Both the position numbers and the translations under genes were made by a program. From Bacteroidales bacterium (GTDB taxonomy: Bacteria; Bacteroidota; Bacteroidia; Bacteroidales; UBA932): a DNA stretch of 34,813 nucleotides. The stretch covers positions 1-34,813 of the forward strand of contig JAFXNQ010000052.1 of the NCBI GenBank assembly GCA_017529425.1, written 5' to 3'. The notes beneath the pieces are model-generated. The model did not search any database and had not been told where the DNA came from. It saw only the letters and a program-made list of their open reading frames with translations. Shown one piece after another: positions 1 through 9,430 of the stretch (its first letter is position 1; the number at the start of each line of letters is the position of its first letter).

Positions 1-1
1 C

Positions 2-2395
2 GACCTGGAGGAGGTGGGACACGACACCTACCACCACACCATGTTTGAGATGCTGGGCAACTGGAGCTTTGGCGACTACTTCAAGAAAGAGGCGATTGGC
101 TGGGCCTGGGAACTGCTCACCGAGGTTTACAAGCTGGACAAGAGCCGTCTGTATGCCACCGTATTCGAGGGGTACGCCCCCGACGGCCTGGAGATGGACA
201 GCGAGGCCCGCGGCTACTGGCAGCAGTATCTGCCCGACGACCATATCCTGCTGGGCAACAAGCACGACAACTTCTGGGAGATGGGCGACACCGGCCCCTG
301 CGGCCCCTGCAGCGAGATTCACATTGACCTGCGCGACGAGGCCGAAATTGCTGCCAAACCCGGCGCAGAGCTGGTGAACGAAGGCCACCCGCTGGTGATT
401 GAGATATGGAACCTGGTGTTTATGCAGTACAACCGCAAAGCCAACGGCTCCCTGGAGAACCTCCCCGCGAAGCACATCGACACCGGCATGGGCTTTGAAC
501 GCCTCTGTATGGCCCTTCAGGGGAAAAAGAGCAACTACGACACCGATGTCTTCACCGGCATGATAAGCGCCATCGCCGCACTCAGCGGCAAGAGCTACGA
601 TGAAGGCGGACAAACGGCAGTGGCAATGCGCGTGATTGCCGACCACATCCGCGCAATAAGTTTCTCTATAGCGGACGGGCAGCTCCCCAGCAACAACAAG
701 GCTGGCTATGTAATCCGCCGCATCCTCCGTCGTGCAGTGCGCTACGGCTACACTTTCCTCGACCTCAAAGAGCCGTTTCTCTGCCTGCTGGTACCCACTC
801 TCGTTGCAGAGATGGGCGACGCATTCCCTGAACTCCGCGCCCAGCAGACACTCATCACCCGCGTAATTAAGGAAGAGGAGGATGCCTTCCTCCGTACTCT
901 TGACAAGGGTATCCGACTGATGGACAACATCATGGAGAAGTCAAAGGAGACAAAAACCATCAGCGGGAAGGATGCCTTCACCCTTTATGACACCTTTGGT
1001 TTCCCTATTGACCTGAGCGAACTAATAGCCCGCGAGAACGGCTTCCAGATAGATCTGCAGGAGTTCAACGTTGAGCTCGAGAAGCAGAAAGAGCGCGCAC
1101 GCAACGCCACCTCGATACAGACCGGCGACTGGGTGGAGCTTCTGCCCCAGGCTCAAAGCGAGTTTGTGGGTTACGACACCACAGAGACCGATTCCCGCAT
1201 TGTAAAGTACCGCACCGTTACCGCAAAGAACAAAGAGCAGATTCAGATAGTGCTGGACACCACCCCCTTCTACGCAGAGATGGGCGGTGAGGTGGGCGAC
1301 ACCGGTGAGATCCGCTCTGCCGATGGCGAACGTCTCCAGGTGCTCAACACCATAAAGGAGAACGGCCTGCCGATACATCTTGTGGACCACCTTCCCGGAG
1401 ATCCCACCGCAGTGTTCCACGCAACTGTGGATGTGGAGCGCCGCACCAACATCCAGAACAACCACACTGCAACCCACCTGCTCCATTATGCGTTGCGCAA
1501 GATACTGGGCACCCATGTAGAGCAGAAGGGTTCATACGTAGGTGCGACCTCATTCCGCTTTGACTTCTCCCACTACGAGAAGGTCTCCAAAGAGACCCTG
1601 GACAAAGTGGAGCGTATGGTCAATGCCCTTATCCGCGCAAACGCCCCTCTGGAGGAGTTCCGCGAAATCAGCATTGATGAAGCCCGCAACCGTGGCGCCA
1701 TGGCGCTGTTCGGTGAAAAATACGGCGACAAGGTCCGCATGATCAAATTCGGCGACTCTGTTGAGCTCTGCGGCGGATGTCACGCCCCCGCAACGGGTAA
1801 CATCGGCTACTTCAGAATCTTGAACGAGAGCGCCGTTGCCGCAGGAGTACGCCGCATTGAGGCTACTACAGGCATCAATGCAGAACTCTCTGTTGATGTT
1901 CTGGAGGATATTCTGGAGAAGGTGCGCGCAATGTTCAACAATGCCGGAGACCCCGCCGCTGCCATCAGCCGCATCATTGAAGAGAACGAGCAATACAAGA
2001 AATCATTTGAGGCTATCCAGAAAGAGAAGATTGCCGACATGAAGGCCTCGCTGCTTGGCAACGCGCAGACCATCAACGGCAAGACGCTCATCACCCTCAC
2101 CGAGTGCCCGTCTATGGACATAGCCAAGAGCATAGCCCACGAGCTGCACTCAGAGACTTCAAACACAGCATTGGTCGCTGCATTTGAATCGATGGACCAC
2201 AAGCCTTGCCTTGTGGTAATGTATACAGATGACCTGGTAGCAGCAGGCTTCGATGCCGGCTCTGACATACGCCAGGCGGCACAATTCATCCAGGGTGGCG
2301 GTGGCGGCCAGAAGTTCCTTGCTACGGCAGGTGGCAAGAATCTTGCAGGTCTGCCCGATGCTCTCAAAAAGCTCACTGAGCTGGCATCACGATAA
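2..2395 (+). CDS. alaS: Alanyl-tRNA synthetase, 5'-truncated by window edge
   Basis: Charges tRNA-Ala with alanine in the cytoplasm and hydrolyses mischarged tRNA. The frame is open from base 2; the first GTG at 14 is an internal Val codon, because the residues before it (DLEEV) continue the class II catalytic core. Compared with E. coli AlaS, roughly the first 60-70 residues lie outside the window. Visible parts in order are the aminoacylation domain ([18 protein letters not shown]), the editing-domain zinc motifs HTATH and CGGCH, and the C-Ala domain with the glycine-rich GGGGGQKF. The key editing ligands are intact, so the enzyme should be functional. The stop lies 9 bases before the next gene, which suggests co-transcription. 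Confidence 0.97.
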   Translation, partial: DLEEVGHDTYHHTMFEMLGNWSFGDYFKKEAIGWAWELLTEVYKLDKSRLYATVFEGYAPDGLEMDSEARGYWQQYLPDDHILLGNKHDNFWEMGDTGPCGPCSEIHIDLRDEAEIAAKPGAELVNEGHPLVIEIWNLVFMQYNRKANGSLENLPAKHIDTGMGFERLCMALQGKKSNYDTDVFTGMISAIAALSGKSYDEGGQTAVAMRVIADHIRAISFSIADGQLPSNNKAGYVIRRILRRAVRYGYTFLDLKEPFLCLLVPTLVAEMGDAFPELRAQQTLITRVIKEEEDAFLRTLDKGIRLMDNIMEKSKETKTISGKDAFTLYDTFGFPIDLSELIARENGFQIDLQEFNVELEKQKERARNATSIQTGDWVELLPQAQSEFVGYDTTETDSRIVKYRTVTAKNKEQIQIVLDTTPFYAEMGGEVGDTGEIRSADGERLQVLNTIKENGLPIHLVDHLPGDPTAVFHATVDVERRTNIQNNHTATHLLHYALRKILGTHVEQKGSYVGATSFRFDFSHYEKVSKETLDKVERMVNALIRANAPLEEFREISIDEARNRGAMALFGEKYGDKVRMIKFGDSVELCGGCHAPATGNIGYFRILNESAVAAGVRRIEATTGINAELSVDVLEDILEKVRAMFNNAGDPAAAISRIIEENEQYKKSFEAIQKEKIADMKASLLGNAQTINGKTLITLTECPSMDIAKSIAHELHSETSNTALVAAFESMDHKPCLVVMYTDDLVAAGFDAGSDIRQAAQFIQGGGGGQKFLATAGGKNLAGLPDALKKLTELASR

Positions 2396-2404
2396 TCTCC
2401 GTCG

Positions 2405-4837
2405 ATGAAGAAACTCGACCAGTATATTCTAAAATCGTTTTTGGGACCGTTCATCCTGACGTTCTCAATAGTGTTGTTTATACTGGTCATGCAGTTCCTC
2501 TGGCTCTACATAGACGAGCTGGTAGGTAAAGGTCTCTCTTTCGGGGTTATTCTGGAATTCATGGCCTGGGGCAGTGCAACCCTGCTGCCGATGGTGCTCC
2601 CGCTGGCCACCCTGCTCGCATCTATTATGACGCTGGGCGGCATGGGCGAGAACAACGAACTGCTGGCCATCAAGAGCGCCGGTATATCTCTTTCCCGCGT
2701 CCTGAGGCCGCTGATATTTGTGGCGGTGGGCATCTCCATCGGCGCCTTCTTCATCTCCAACGACCTGATTCCGGTGGCTTACAAGAAGATATATGCGCTG
2801 CGCGACGATATCGGCCGCACCAAAGAGGTCATAAAGATTCCTACCGGCATCTTTTATGACGGCATCGACGGTTATATGCTCCGCGTGGATTCCCACAACG
2901 ACGATACCGGGCAGATGCACGACATAATTGTGTACGACCACACCAACAACCTGGGGAACGTCTCCATGACAGTTGCCGATTCCGGCTCTATACGTGTCTC
3001 GGACGACGGCGCAACCATAATCTTCATGCTGTACAACGGCACCTCATATAACGAGGAGAACATATACAAATCGCGCGACACCACTCTCAAGCAGGATATC
3101 ATCACCTTTGACGAGCAAAAGATGATTGTATCCCGCGACGACTATTCGTTTGAGCGCAGCGACGACGACCGCTTTGGCAACGAGATCATGGCCAAGGACC
3201 TGAAGATGCTCCACCGTGACCGCGACTCTCTATCTACCGAATTTGCGGAGGTCAAACCTGCTACAGTGAGGCGGTTTGCCTATGCCGACGCTTTAAAACA
3301 TATGAGCCAGCTGGACACGCTGATAATAATGAACCACAACTTGTCCGATGGTGAAGACTGGGACTTCATGGCGTGGAAAGACAGCGTGATGACCACCCGC
3401 ACCGCCCGTGACCTGGAGCTTACCGAGCATGCTCTGGAGAGCCTTGAATCGCAGCGGTACTCTTTGGAAGATTATGACCGCAACACATACCGGTATGTAT
3501 CCCCAATCCGCAAGATGCTCATAGAAGAGTACCGCAAATTCACCCTTTCGCTGGCCTGCCTGCTGTTCTTCTTTATCGGCGCTCCGCTGGGCAGCATCCT
3601 CCGCAAAGGTGGTTTGGGCACCCCGGTGATTGTATCTTCGCTCATCTTCCTCCTTTACTGGGTAGTGGACATCAGCGGAAAGAAACTCGCCCGCGACGGA
3701 GCAATCACCCCTTTCGAGGGGTCGTTCGTATCGTCGGCGGTACTGTTTCCGGTGGGTATGCTGCTGCTCTGGCTCGCTATCCACGAAAAGACCATCAATT
3801 TTGGCGCAATCAAATACAAGTTCAAGGAGTTGACAAAGAAAGCCGGGAAGTGGCTGCGCAAGGCCACTGCGTTCCTCAAAAAGAATCACGGCATCACTAA
3901 GGTTGTATATATGGGTACTCCAGAGTTTGCCGTTGGCCCGCTCAAGGCGCTTATGGAGAATGAGTACGAGATTGTGGGCGTGGTCACCGTCCCGGATAAG
4001 CAGAGCGGGCGAGGCCTCAAGGTCAACCAGAGTGCGGTTAAGCAGTTCGCCCTGGAGAACGGTTTACCGCTGCTGCAGCCCGCCTCACTCAAGGATCCAG
4101 AATTTCTGGCGCAACTCAGGGCTCTAAATGCCGATATGTTTGTGGTGGTAGCGTTCCGTATGCTGCCTAAAGAGGTTTGGGCAATGCCGCGACTTGGCAC
4201 CTTCAACCTGCACGCATCGCTACTGCCTCGCTACCGCGGTGCCGCCCCCATCAACTGGGCCATCATCAACGGTGAGAAGCAGACAGGCGTGACCACCTTC
4301 CTGATAGATGAACAGATTGATACTGGCAAGATACTGTTCAGCGAGCCGTGCATGATAGAGGAATACGACACCTTTGGTACACTTCATGACAAGCTTTGCA
4401 AGATGGGTTCCGCTCTGGTGGTAAAGACGGCCGACGCCCTTGTCCGCAACCGGGCCAAGCCTCAGGAGCAGGACGCGTTCGCCCGCCTTATTCCCGCTCC
4501 CAAGATCACCAAGGAGACTTGCCGCATAGACTGGGGCATAGAAGGGTACCGGATTGTGAACCTGATACGCGGTCTGGCACCATATCCCGCCGCATACACC
4601 ACCCTTGTAAACAATGGTGTGGAGACCACGATGAAGGTGTTCGAGGCCTACGTTTATACCGACCAGAAGAGCGAGGTTCCCGGCACTATTTTCACCGATG
4701 GCAAGAGCTATCTGGGCGTTGCCTGCGGCAACTACTCCGTCCGCCTGCTGGATGTCCAGCTGGCCGGCAAGAAACGCATGGAGATTGCCGACTTCTTGCG
4801 CGGATGGCGTCCCGGCGAAGACTGCAAGTTCATCTAG
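2405..4837 (+). CDS. fmt: LptG/YjgQ-family permease fused to methionyl-tRNA formyltransferase
   Basis: One uninterrupted 810-residue frame. Residues 1 to about 460 form an LptF/LptG permease: three N-terminal helices, a periplasmic domain and three C-terminal helices, the type that moves lipopolysaccharide from the inner membrane to the Lpt bridge. A basic linker of about 38 residues follows. Residues 500-810 are a complete Fmt that formylates initiator Met-tRNA. The MGTPEFAV motif is present, and FNLHASLLPRYRGAAP and QIDTGK carry the Asn, His and Asp of the family active site. Six helices put both termini in the cytoplasm, so a tethered Fmt is topologically possible. The residues ITKVVYMGTPEF match a usual Fmt start except that Met is Ile (ATC at 3893). 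The alternatives are a real fusion, initiation at ATC, or initiation at the ATG at 3911, which would lose the first beta strand. Confidence 0.9.
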   Translation: MKKLDQYILKSFLGPFILTFSIVLFILVMQFLWLYIDELVGKGLSFGVILEFMAWGSATLLPMVLPLATLLASIMTLGGMGENNELLAIKSAGISLSRVLRPLIFVAVGISIGAFFISNDLIPVAYKKIYALRDDIGRTKEVIKIPTGIFYDGIDGYMLRVDSHNDDTGQMHDIIVYDHTNNLGNVSMTVADSGSIRVSDDGATIIFMLYNGTSYNEENIYKSRDTTLKQDIITFDEQKMIVSRDDYSFERSDDDRFGNEIMAKDLKMLHRDRDSLSTEFAEVKPATVRRFAYADALKHMSQLDTLIIMNHNLSDGEDWDFMAWKDSVMTTRTARDLELTEHALESLESQRYSLEDYDRNTYRYVSPIRKMLIEEYRKFTLSLACLLFFFIGAPLGSILRKGGLGTPVIVSSLIFLLYWVVDISGKKLARDGAITPFEGSFVSSAVLFPVGMLLLWLAIHEKTINFGAIKYKFKELTKKAGKWLRKATAFLKKNHGITKVVYMGTPEFAVGPLKALMENEYEIVGVVTVPDKQSGRGLKVNQSAVKQFALENGLPLLQPASLKDPEFLAQLRALNADMFVVVAFRMLPKEVWAMPRLGTFNLHASLLPRYRGAAPINWAIINGEKQTGVTTFLIDEQIDTGKILFSEPCMIEEYDTFGTLHDKLCKMGSALVVKTADALVRNRAKPQEQDAFARLIPAPKITKETCRIDWGIEGYRIVNLIRGLAPYPAAYTTLVNNGVETTMKVFEAYVYTDQKSEVPGTIFTDGKSYLGVACGNYSVRLLDVQLAGKKRMEIADFLRGWRPGEDCKFI

Positions 4838-4903
4838 AAGCGCATAATCCTTTATTTCTCAGCTGTGTCCAGGCAGAATACATCCAACACTCCCGCGCAT
4901 CCG

Positions 4904-5557
4904 ATGCCACTACTCACCGTTGTGATTCTGGCCGCCGGCATATTCCCCCGCCGCGAGGAGGTGCTTCGCCTGCTGGACGAGGCCGACCTTATTGCCTGCT
5001 GCGACTCTGCGGCTGCAACGCTGGTCAAGACCGGACGGGAACCCGGGCTGATTGTGGGGGACCTGGATTCAATTCCGGCTGAACTGCGGATGCGTTATGC
5101 CGACCGGATGGTCCAATGCTCCGGCCAGGACGACAACGACCTGACCAAAACCTTCCACGAAGTCATCAAACTGAAACCTTCTGTGATTCACATCCTCGGC
5201 GCCACCGGCCTGCGGGAGGACCACACCCTCGGGAACATCTCCCTGCTGGCAGATTATCTCCACGAGATTGAGACGGCCGGCCTCGACTGCACAATAGACA
5301 TGGTGAGCGACTACGGCAGATTCCTGGCAGCGACCGGCACCAAGACATTCAAAAGTATTCCCGGCCAGGAGATCAGCATCTTCGCTTTCGATAACTCATT
5401 GCAGATGAAGGCAGAAGGCCTTGAGTATCCCCTCGACGGCGTCACTTTCAACTCCCTCTGGAAAGCTACCCTGAACAAAGCCACCGGGAGCGAGTTCACG
5501 CTCTCACCAAATTGCAACGCTCCCTACCTCGTTTACCTCTGCAACCCCTGCCTGTAA
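4904..5557 (+). CDS. Thiamine pyrophosphokinase
   Basis: Transfers pyrophosphate from ATP to thiamine to make thiamine diphosphate in the cytoplasm. The 217-residue product has the family motifs GDLDSIP near residue 60 and DDNDLTK near residue 80, followed by GATGLREDHTLGN. Length from the ATG at 4904 (MPLLTVVILAAG) matches the family. An in-frame GTG at 4865 would add 13 polar residues with no homology signal, so I prefer the ATG. Neither candidate has a clear ribosome-binding site, which is normal in Bacteroidota. It lies 66 bases after the LptG-Fmt gene on the same strand and converges on the serpin gene. Confidence 0.9.
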   Translation: MPLLTVVILAAGIFPRREEVLRLLDEADLIACCDSAAATLVKTGREPGLIVGDLDSIPAELRMRYADRMVQCSGQDDNDLTKTFHEVIKLKPSVIHILGATGLREDHTLGNISLLADYLHEIETAGLDCTIDMVSDYGRFLAATGTKTFKSIPGQEISIFAFDNSLQMKAEGLEYPLDGVTFNSLWKATLNKATGSEFTLSPNCNAPYLVYLCNPCL

Positions 5558-5701
5558 CGCGTGTACATGTGTAACAGCCTCTGTAGCTTTTCTGGTTATG
5601 GCAGTAAAGTTATACTGTCACGCTTCAAAGCGTTGCACTTCAGAGTAGAATCCAGCGGGATCAGGTCTATCTGCTCTCGCTTGTCGGTAATACTCTAACT
5701 A

Positions 5702-6931
5702 TTATTTCCCGCTGTAGCGGCCGGCGAAGAGGATGACGCCGGTGCTACTCTCCGTGATGAGATAGATGAAAGGATGGTCGGCGTGGAACACTGCCGGCTC
5801 CAGGGGGGCTGCTTCCATTTCTTTCTTCATGCCTGCGCTGGATACGACGGCGGCCTCGGTACCATCTTCATCGACCTTGATTGCGGCGTCCTGCCTTACG
5901 AAATCGAGATACAGGGCATACTCCGACATCGCCTTGAACTGGGCGAGGGAGGCGTCGAAAGAGCGGGGCATCCCCATTGCAGAGAGGATGTCATTCAGTT
6001 TCATGCCGAATCTGGTCTCGAAGCGGGGTATCCACAGATCCACGGTGCGGCGCTCCATTGAGCGGCGGATATTAGTCCAACCAAGCTTCTTAAGAGCGGC
6101 AGTAATATCGGCCACTGTGTGCCCCTTCTTTGGCAGCAGAAATGTCATGTTGAACACACCGTTGCCGTAAGCCATGCGTACCGCCTGAAAGATATCGTTC
6201 TCAAAATAGGGCTGTGACTTCTCCTGCTTCATCATCTTGACTTTGACCTTGGCGCCGGTCTCGCAGGTAAAATCTTCTTCTGCCGTATTGCTTTTGGGGA
6301 ATTTCCCTGTCCACTGGCTCTTGAAATACATCGCGTTCAGCAGGTAGGCCAGCATATCGGGGTCAACCTGATCCAGAACCTTGGGAATCATGCCGTTGGT
6401 GTTGTCAGAGCACCAGCCGTTTATAGTTTTGAGGGCGCGGTCGCCGTCGATGAAGTTCAGATTTGTGATTTTTGCGTTATAATTCTTCTCGACGGCATTG
6501 ACATAAGTCTGCTTCAAAGGCCATCCGTCATCCACAAAGATGGCGTTTGCAATGGTGAGGGTCGTCTGGCGATCCATCTTTGGGAGCTGTTTGAGCATGG
6601 AACTCACATACTCGTTCACCGCCTCCACCTCACCGGCGCCGTAACCCAGAACCATGCAGATTTCATCCAAAGTTTCTCCCTGCGCGCCGTTGAGTATCAT
6701 CCCCAGCAGGAACTGCATACTCAGCGGGGAGATGATATAGTCTTCATCCGTAGCGGAGTTGATCCGGTCTATGAACTCTACAGAAAAATCACCCCCCTTC
6801 TCCACGAACTTGGTAGCGGTGGAACTGAGTTCCAGCGGCTTGTAGGGGTTGTTGTTCTCGTCAATCTTGTCGCAGGAAATGCTCGCTGTAAACACAGCAA
6901 CCACTGCGGCCAATATGCATACGTGTTTCAT
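5702..6931 (-). CDS. Serpin-family protease inhibitor, probable lipoprotein
   Basis: Serpins trap serine or cysteine proteases by a large conformational change after cleavage of an exposed loop. The product has an N-terminal hydrophobic signal ending in a Cys (ASISC, a weak lipobox), so it is probably a lipid-anchored envelope protein. The serpin core is full length, with ISPLSMQFLLGMILNGAQGET near the N terminus and the signature HADHPFIYLI near the C terminus. The reactive-loop hinge EDGTEAAVVSS has small residues at the positions needed for loop insertion, which favours an inhibitory serpin. By hinge numbering the scissile bond falls near K-E-M, though its exact place is uncertain. The start is ATG at 6931; an in-frame ATG at 6943 is possible. 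It is the last gene of the minus-strand directon, 79-91 bases after the transporter gene. Confidence 0.93.
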   Translation of the reverse strand: MKHVCILAAVVAVFTASISCDKIDENNNPYKPLELSSTATKFVEKGGDFSVEFIDRINSATDEDYIISPLSMQFLLGMILNGAQGETLDEICMVLGYGAGEVEAVNEYVSSMLKQLPKMDRQTTLTIANAIFVDDGWPLKQTYVNAVEKNYNAKITNLNFIDGDRALKTINGWCSDNTNGMIPKVLDQVDPDMLAYLLNAMYFKSQWTGKFPKSNTAEEDFTCETGAKVKVKMMKQEKSQPYFENDIFQAVRMAYGNGVFNMTFLLPKKGHTVADITAALKKLGWTNIRRSMERRTVDLWIPRFETRFGMKLNDILSAMGMPRSFDASLAQFKAMSEYALYLDFVRQDAAIKVDEDGTEAAVVSSAGMKKEMEAAPLEPAVFHADHPFIYLITESSTGVILFAGRYSGK

Positions 6932-7022
6932 ATTACAAGTCATTTACATATCAAATGCACATCCCGCCAAAATCTAACGCCCGGCGACGCGAGAGCCCTG
7001 AAGAACGCCGGGGAAAGGGACC

Positions 7023-8309
7023 TTAAGCAGCTTGTTTTTTGCTCTTTTCGGGGTCTTTGAAAAGAATCATGAAGAGTATGCCTACCACGAGAGAGTACGC
7101 GGCAAAGATGTACCATGCCGTGCTCCAGGAAGGAGTTGCAGCGTTATACACATAGTGGTTCACCACCAAACCGGCGACCCAGGTGCCAATTGAAGCGCCA
7201 AGCCCGTTTGTCATCAGCATGAACAAGCCCTGTGCAGAGCTGCGGATATCCTTGTCGGTATTCTCGTTCACGAACAGCGAACCGCTGATATTGAAGAAGT
7301 CGAACGCCACGCCGTAAACTATACAGCTCAGGATAAACATCCATACGCCGCTGCCTGGATTGCCAGCACCAAAGAGTCCGAAGCGGAATACCCAGGCAAA
7401 CATCGCCATCAGCATCACCTTCTTGATGCCGAACTTCTTCATGCAGAAGGGTATCAGCAGTATGCACAATGTCTCGGAAATCTGACTCAGCGATATGAGT
7501 GCATTGGCGTTGTTTGCACCCCATGCATTGGCAAATTCTGCCTGCTCTTTGAACGATGTTATAAAAGTGTTTGCATATCCGTTGGTCACCTGCAGCGCCG
7601 CCCCCAGCAGCATGGAGAATATGAAGAACACCGCAAACTGGCGGTCCTTGAAGAGGCGGAAAGCAGAAAGACCGGTGGACTCTGCAAAAGACTGCGCCCC
7701 CTCTGCCTTGGGCTTGCAGGGGCAGTTTGGCAGAGTCAGCGCATAACCGCACAGCAGCAGACTCAGGATACCCGACACAAAGAACTGATTGTATGTATGC
7801 TGGAATTGCAGCCCGTCGGCCCCCTTCATAAAATTAACAAAGAGCATTGTGAGGATGAACCCGATGGTCCCGAACACCCTGATGGGAGGGAACGCCTTTA
7901 CAGGATCCTTACCGGCCACCTCCAGCGCATTGTATGCTACCGAGTTGGAGATGGCGATAGTGGGCATATAGAACGCTACACTGATGGTGTACAGAGTATA
8001 GAACAGACCGAACTGGATGTTTGCTCCGGCACTCATCGCATACCAGCCCGCCCCCAGCATAGCCGCGCCGGCGATGCCCTGGCAGAGCGACAGCACCTTC
8101 TGAGCCGGTACCCACTTGTCCGCCACGATGCCCATCAGTGCAGGCATGAATATCGACACGAAACCCTGAGTGGCGAAGAAAAGCCATATCTGAGGGCCGA
8201 AGCCGCTGCGGGCCAGGAAACTGCCCATAGATGTCAGATATGCGCCCCAGACCGCAAACTCCAGGACATTCATCAGGATTAACCGGAAAGAGATACTCTT
8301 ATTGTTCAT
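7023..8309 (-). CDS. NupG-like nucleoside:H+ symporter, MFS
   Basis: A 428-residue protein with about 12 hydrophobic segments, resembling the nucleoside:proton symporter family (NupG/XapB). The N-terminal FAVWGAYLTSMGSFL is the family's characteristic first-helix pattern, and PIRVFGTIGFI in the middle is also typical. It would import nucleosides across the inner membrane; the exact substrate cannot be read from sequence. It starts 17 bases after lptF in the same direction, so it is probably in the queG-pfkB-tgt-lptF transcription unit. A nucleoside transporter near an adenosine-kinase-like PfkB protein and queuosine genes would fit nucleoside or base salvage, but that is inference. Confidence 0.87.
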   Translation of the reverse strand: MNNKSISFRLILMNVLEFAVWGAYLTSMGSFLARSGFGPQIWLFFATQGFVSIFMPALMGIVADKWVPAQKVLSLCQGIAGAAMLGAGWYAMSAGANIQFGLFYTLYTISVAFYMPTIAISNSVAYNALEVAGKDPVKAFPPIRVFGTIGFILTMLFVNFMKGADGLQFQHTYNQFFVSGILSLLLCGYALTLPNCPCKPKAEGAQSFAESTGLSAFRLFKDRQFAVFFIFSMLLGAALQVTNGYANTFITSFKEQAEFANAWGANNANALISLSQISETLCILLIPFCMKKFGIKKVMLMAMFAWVFRFGLFGAGNPGSGVWMFILSCIVYGVAFDFFNISGSLFVNENTDKDIRSSAQGLFMLMTNGLGASIGTWVAGLVVNHYVYNAATPSWSTAWYIFAAYSLVVGILFMILFKDPEKSKKQAA

Positions 8310-8326
8310 AGTGACAGTATTTTAAA

Positions 8327-9430
8327 CTACTTCGGGGCCATGCGGTATACAAACAGAGCTATGATGGCATAGATTATATTCGGCAGCCATATTGCCAGCC
8401 ACGGCGGCAGCGTGCCGGTATGTACAAACATCTGGCTGAAACGCATGAACAGGATATATGAGAAGCTCAAACCCACCCCGATACCGATGTTGAGGCCAAG
8501 GCCGCCGCGACGCTTGCGGGAAGAGAGCGCCACCCCCATCAGCGTGAGGATAAAGGCAGAGAAGGGGGTTGCAATGCGGGTATGCTTCTCTATCTGGGCG
8601 TGCACCACCATCTGGTCGCCACGCAAATTCTGCAACTCTATAAGTTCATTCAGCTCCTTTATCTTGAGTGACTCCACCACATTCTTGCGGCGGTAGAAAT
8701 CTTCCAGAGTGAGGGCGATAACGGTGTCTTTAAGCGCTCCGGTCTGGATGGTCTCGTTGCCGTGCTCATCGTAGCTCCGGATAAAATAATTGCGGCAGGT
8801 CCAGCTCCCCTGCTCTTCGTTCCACACCGCACTCGACGCAGATAGCTTGCTGACCAGTTTGTTGTCTTTTATGGTCTCCAGAGTGAAACGGTTGACGGAG
8901 TTGTTCCAGGAACTGAACGACTCCACATATACGAACTCTCCCGGAGCAATCTGATAGTGGATGTTATGGTTGGAGTTGAAGAAGCGGTTGGCCTTGATAT
9001 ACTTCTGCTCAAATTCCAGCCTCGTGAAGTTGGCTGGAGGAATCACATACATGCCAAGCGCCAGCGAAAGGGCTGCCGCCAGCGCTGCCGAGGTCATATA
9101 CGGTACCAGCAGCCGCCGGAAACTGATACCGCTGGAGAGCATGGCTATAATCTCGCTGTTGTTGGCCAGCTTGGAGGTGAAGAATATTACCGTAATGAAT
9201 ACGAACAGCGGACTGAACATATTCAGGATGTACGGTATGAAATTCATGTAGTAGTCGAACACTATCTCATGCAGGGGAGCGTGCCGCTCCACGAAATAGT
9301 CAATCTTCTCGCTGATGTCAAATATGATTACGATGGCCACCACAATCACCAGCGCCACCAGATAGGTGCTGATGAACTTTTTGATGATGTACCAATCGAG
9401 TTTCTTTGGTTTCAGCGATAACCGGCTCAT
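8327..9430 (-). CDS. lptF: LptF/LptG-family permease
   Basis: Inner-membrane permease subunit of the lipopolysaccharide export machine, working with the LptB ATPase and a partner permease. The 367-residue product has three N-terminal helices, a periplasmic domain (about residues 120-270) and three C-terminal helices, the YjgP/YjgQ layout. The conserved tract SKLANNSEIIAMLSSGISF sits between helices two and three. I chose the ATG at 9430 because it shares bases with the tgt stop (ATGA); an upstream in-frame codon at 9469 would put 13 unrelated residues inside tgt. A second permease of this family lies at 2405, fused to Fmt, so the two partners are encoded at separate loci. Which is LptF and which LptG is assigned loosely. 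Confidence 0.87.
   Translation of the reverse strand: MSRLSLKPKKLDWYIIKKFISTYLVALVIVVAIVIIFDISEKIDYFVERHAPLHEIVFDYYMNFIPYILNMFSPLFVFITVIFFTSKLANNSEIIAMLSSGISFRRLLVPYMTSAALAAALSLALGMYVIPPANFTRLEFEQKYIKANRFFNSNHNIHYQIAPGEFVYVESFSSWNNSVNRFTLETIKDNKLVSKLSASSAVWNEEQGSWTCRNYFIRSYDEHGNETIQTGALKDTVIALTLEDFYRRKNVVESLKIKELNELIELQNLRGDQMVVHAQIEKHTRIATPFSAFILTLMGVALSSRKRRGGLGLNIGIGVGLSFSYILFMRFSQMFVHTGTLPPWLAIWLPNIIYAIIALFVYRMAPK

Noticed and set aside
3911-4837. Independent fmt gene starting at the ATG at 3911
   Set aside because: It would remove the first beta strand of the folate/nucleotide fold; kept only as an alternative because an AAGG lies upstream.
5602-5633. Two small hairpins (CAGTA/TACTG and ACGCTT/AAGCGT) between thiamine pyrophosphokinase and the serpin
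   Set aside because: Stems are short and no T tract follows either one, so a terminator call is not supported although the region is convergent.
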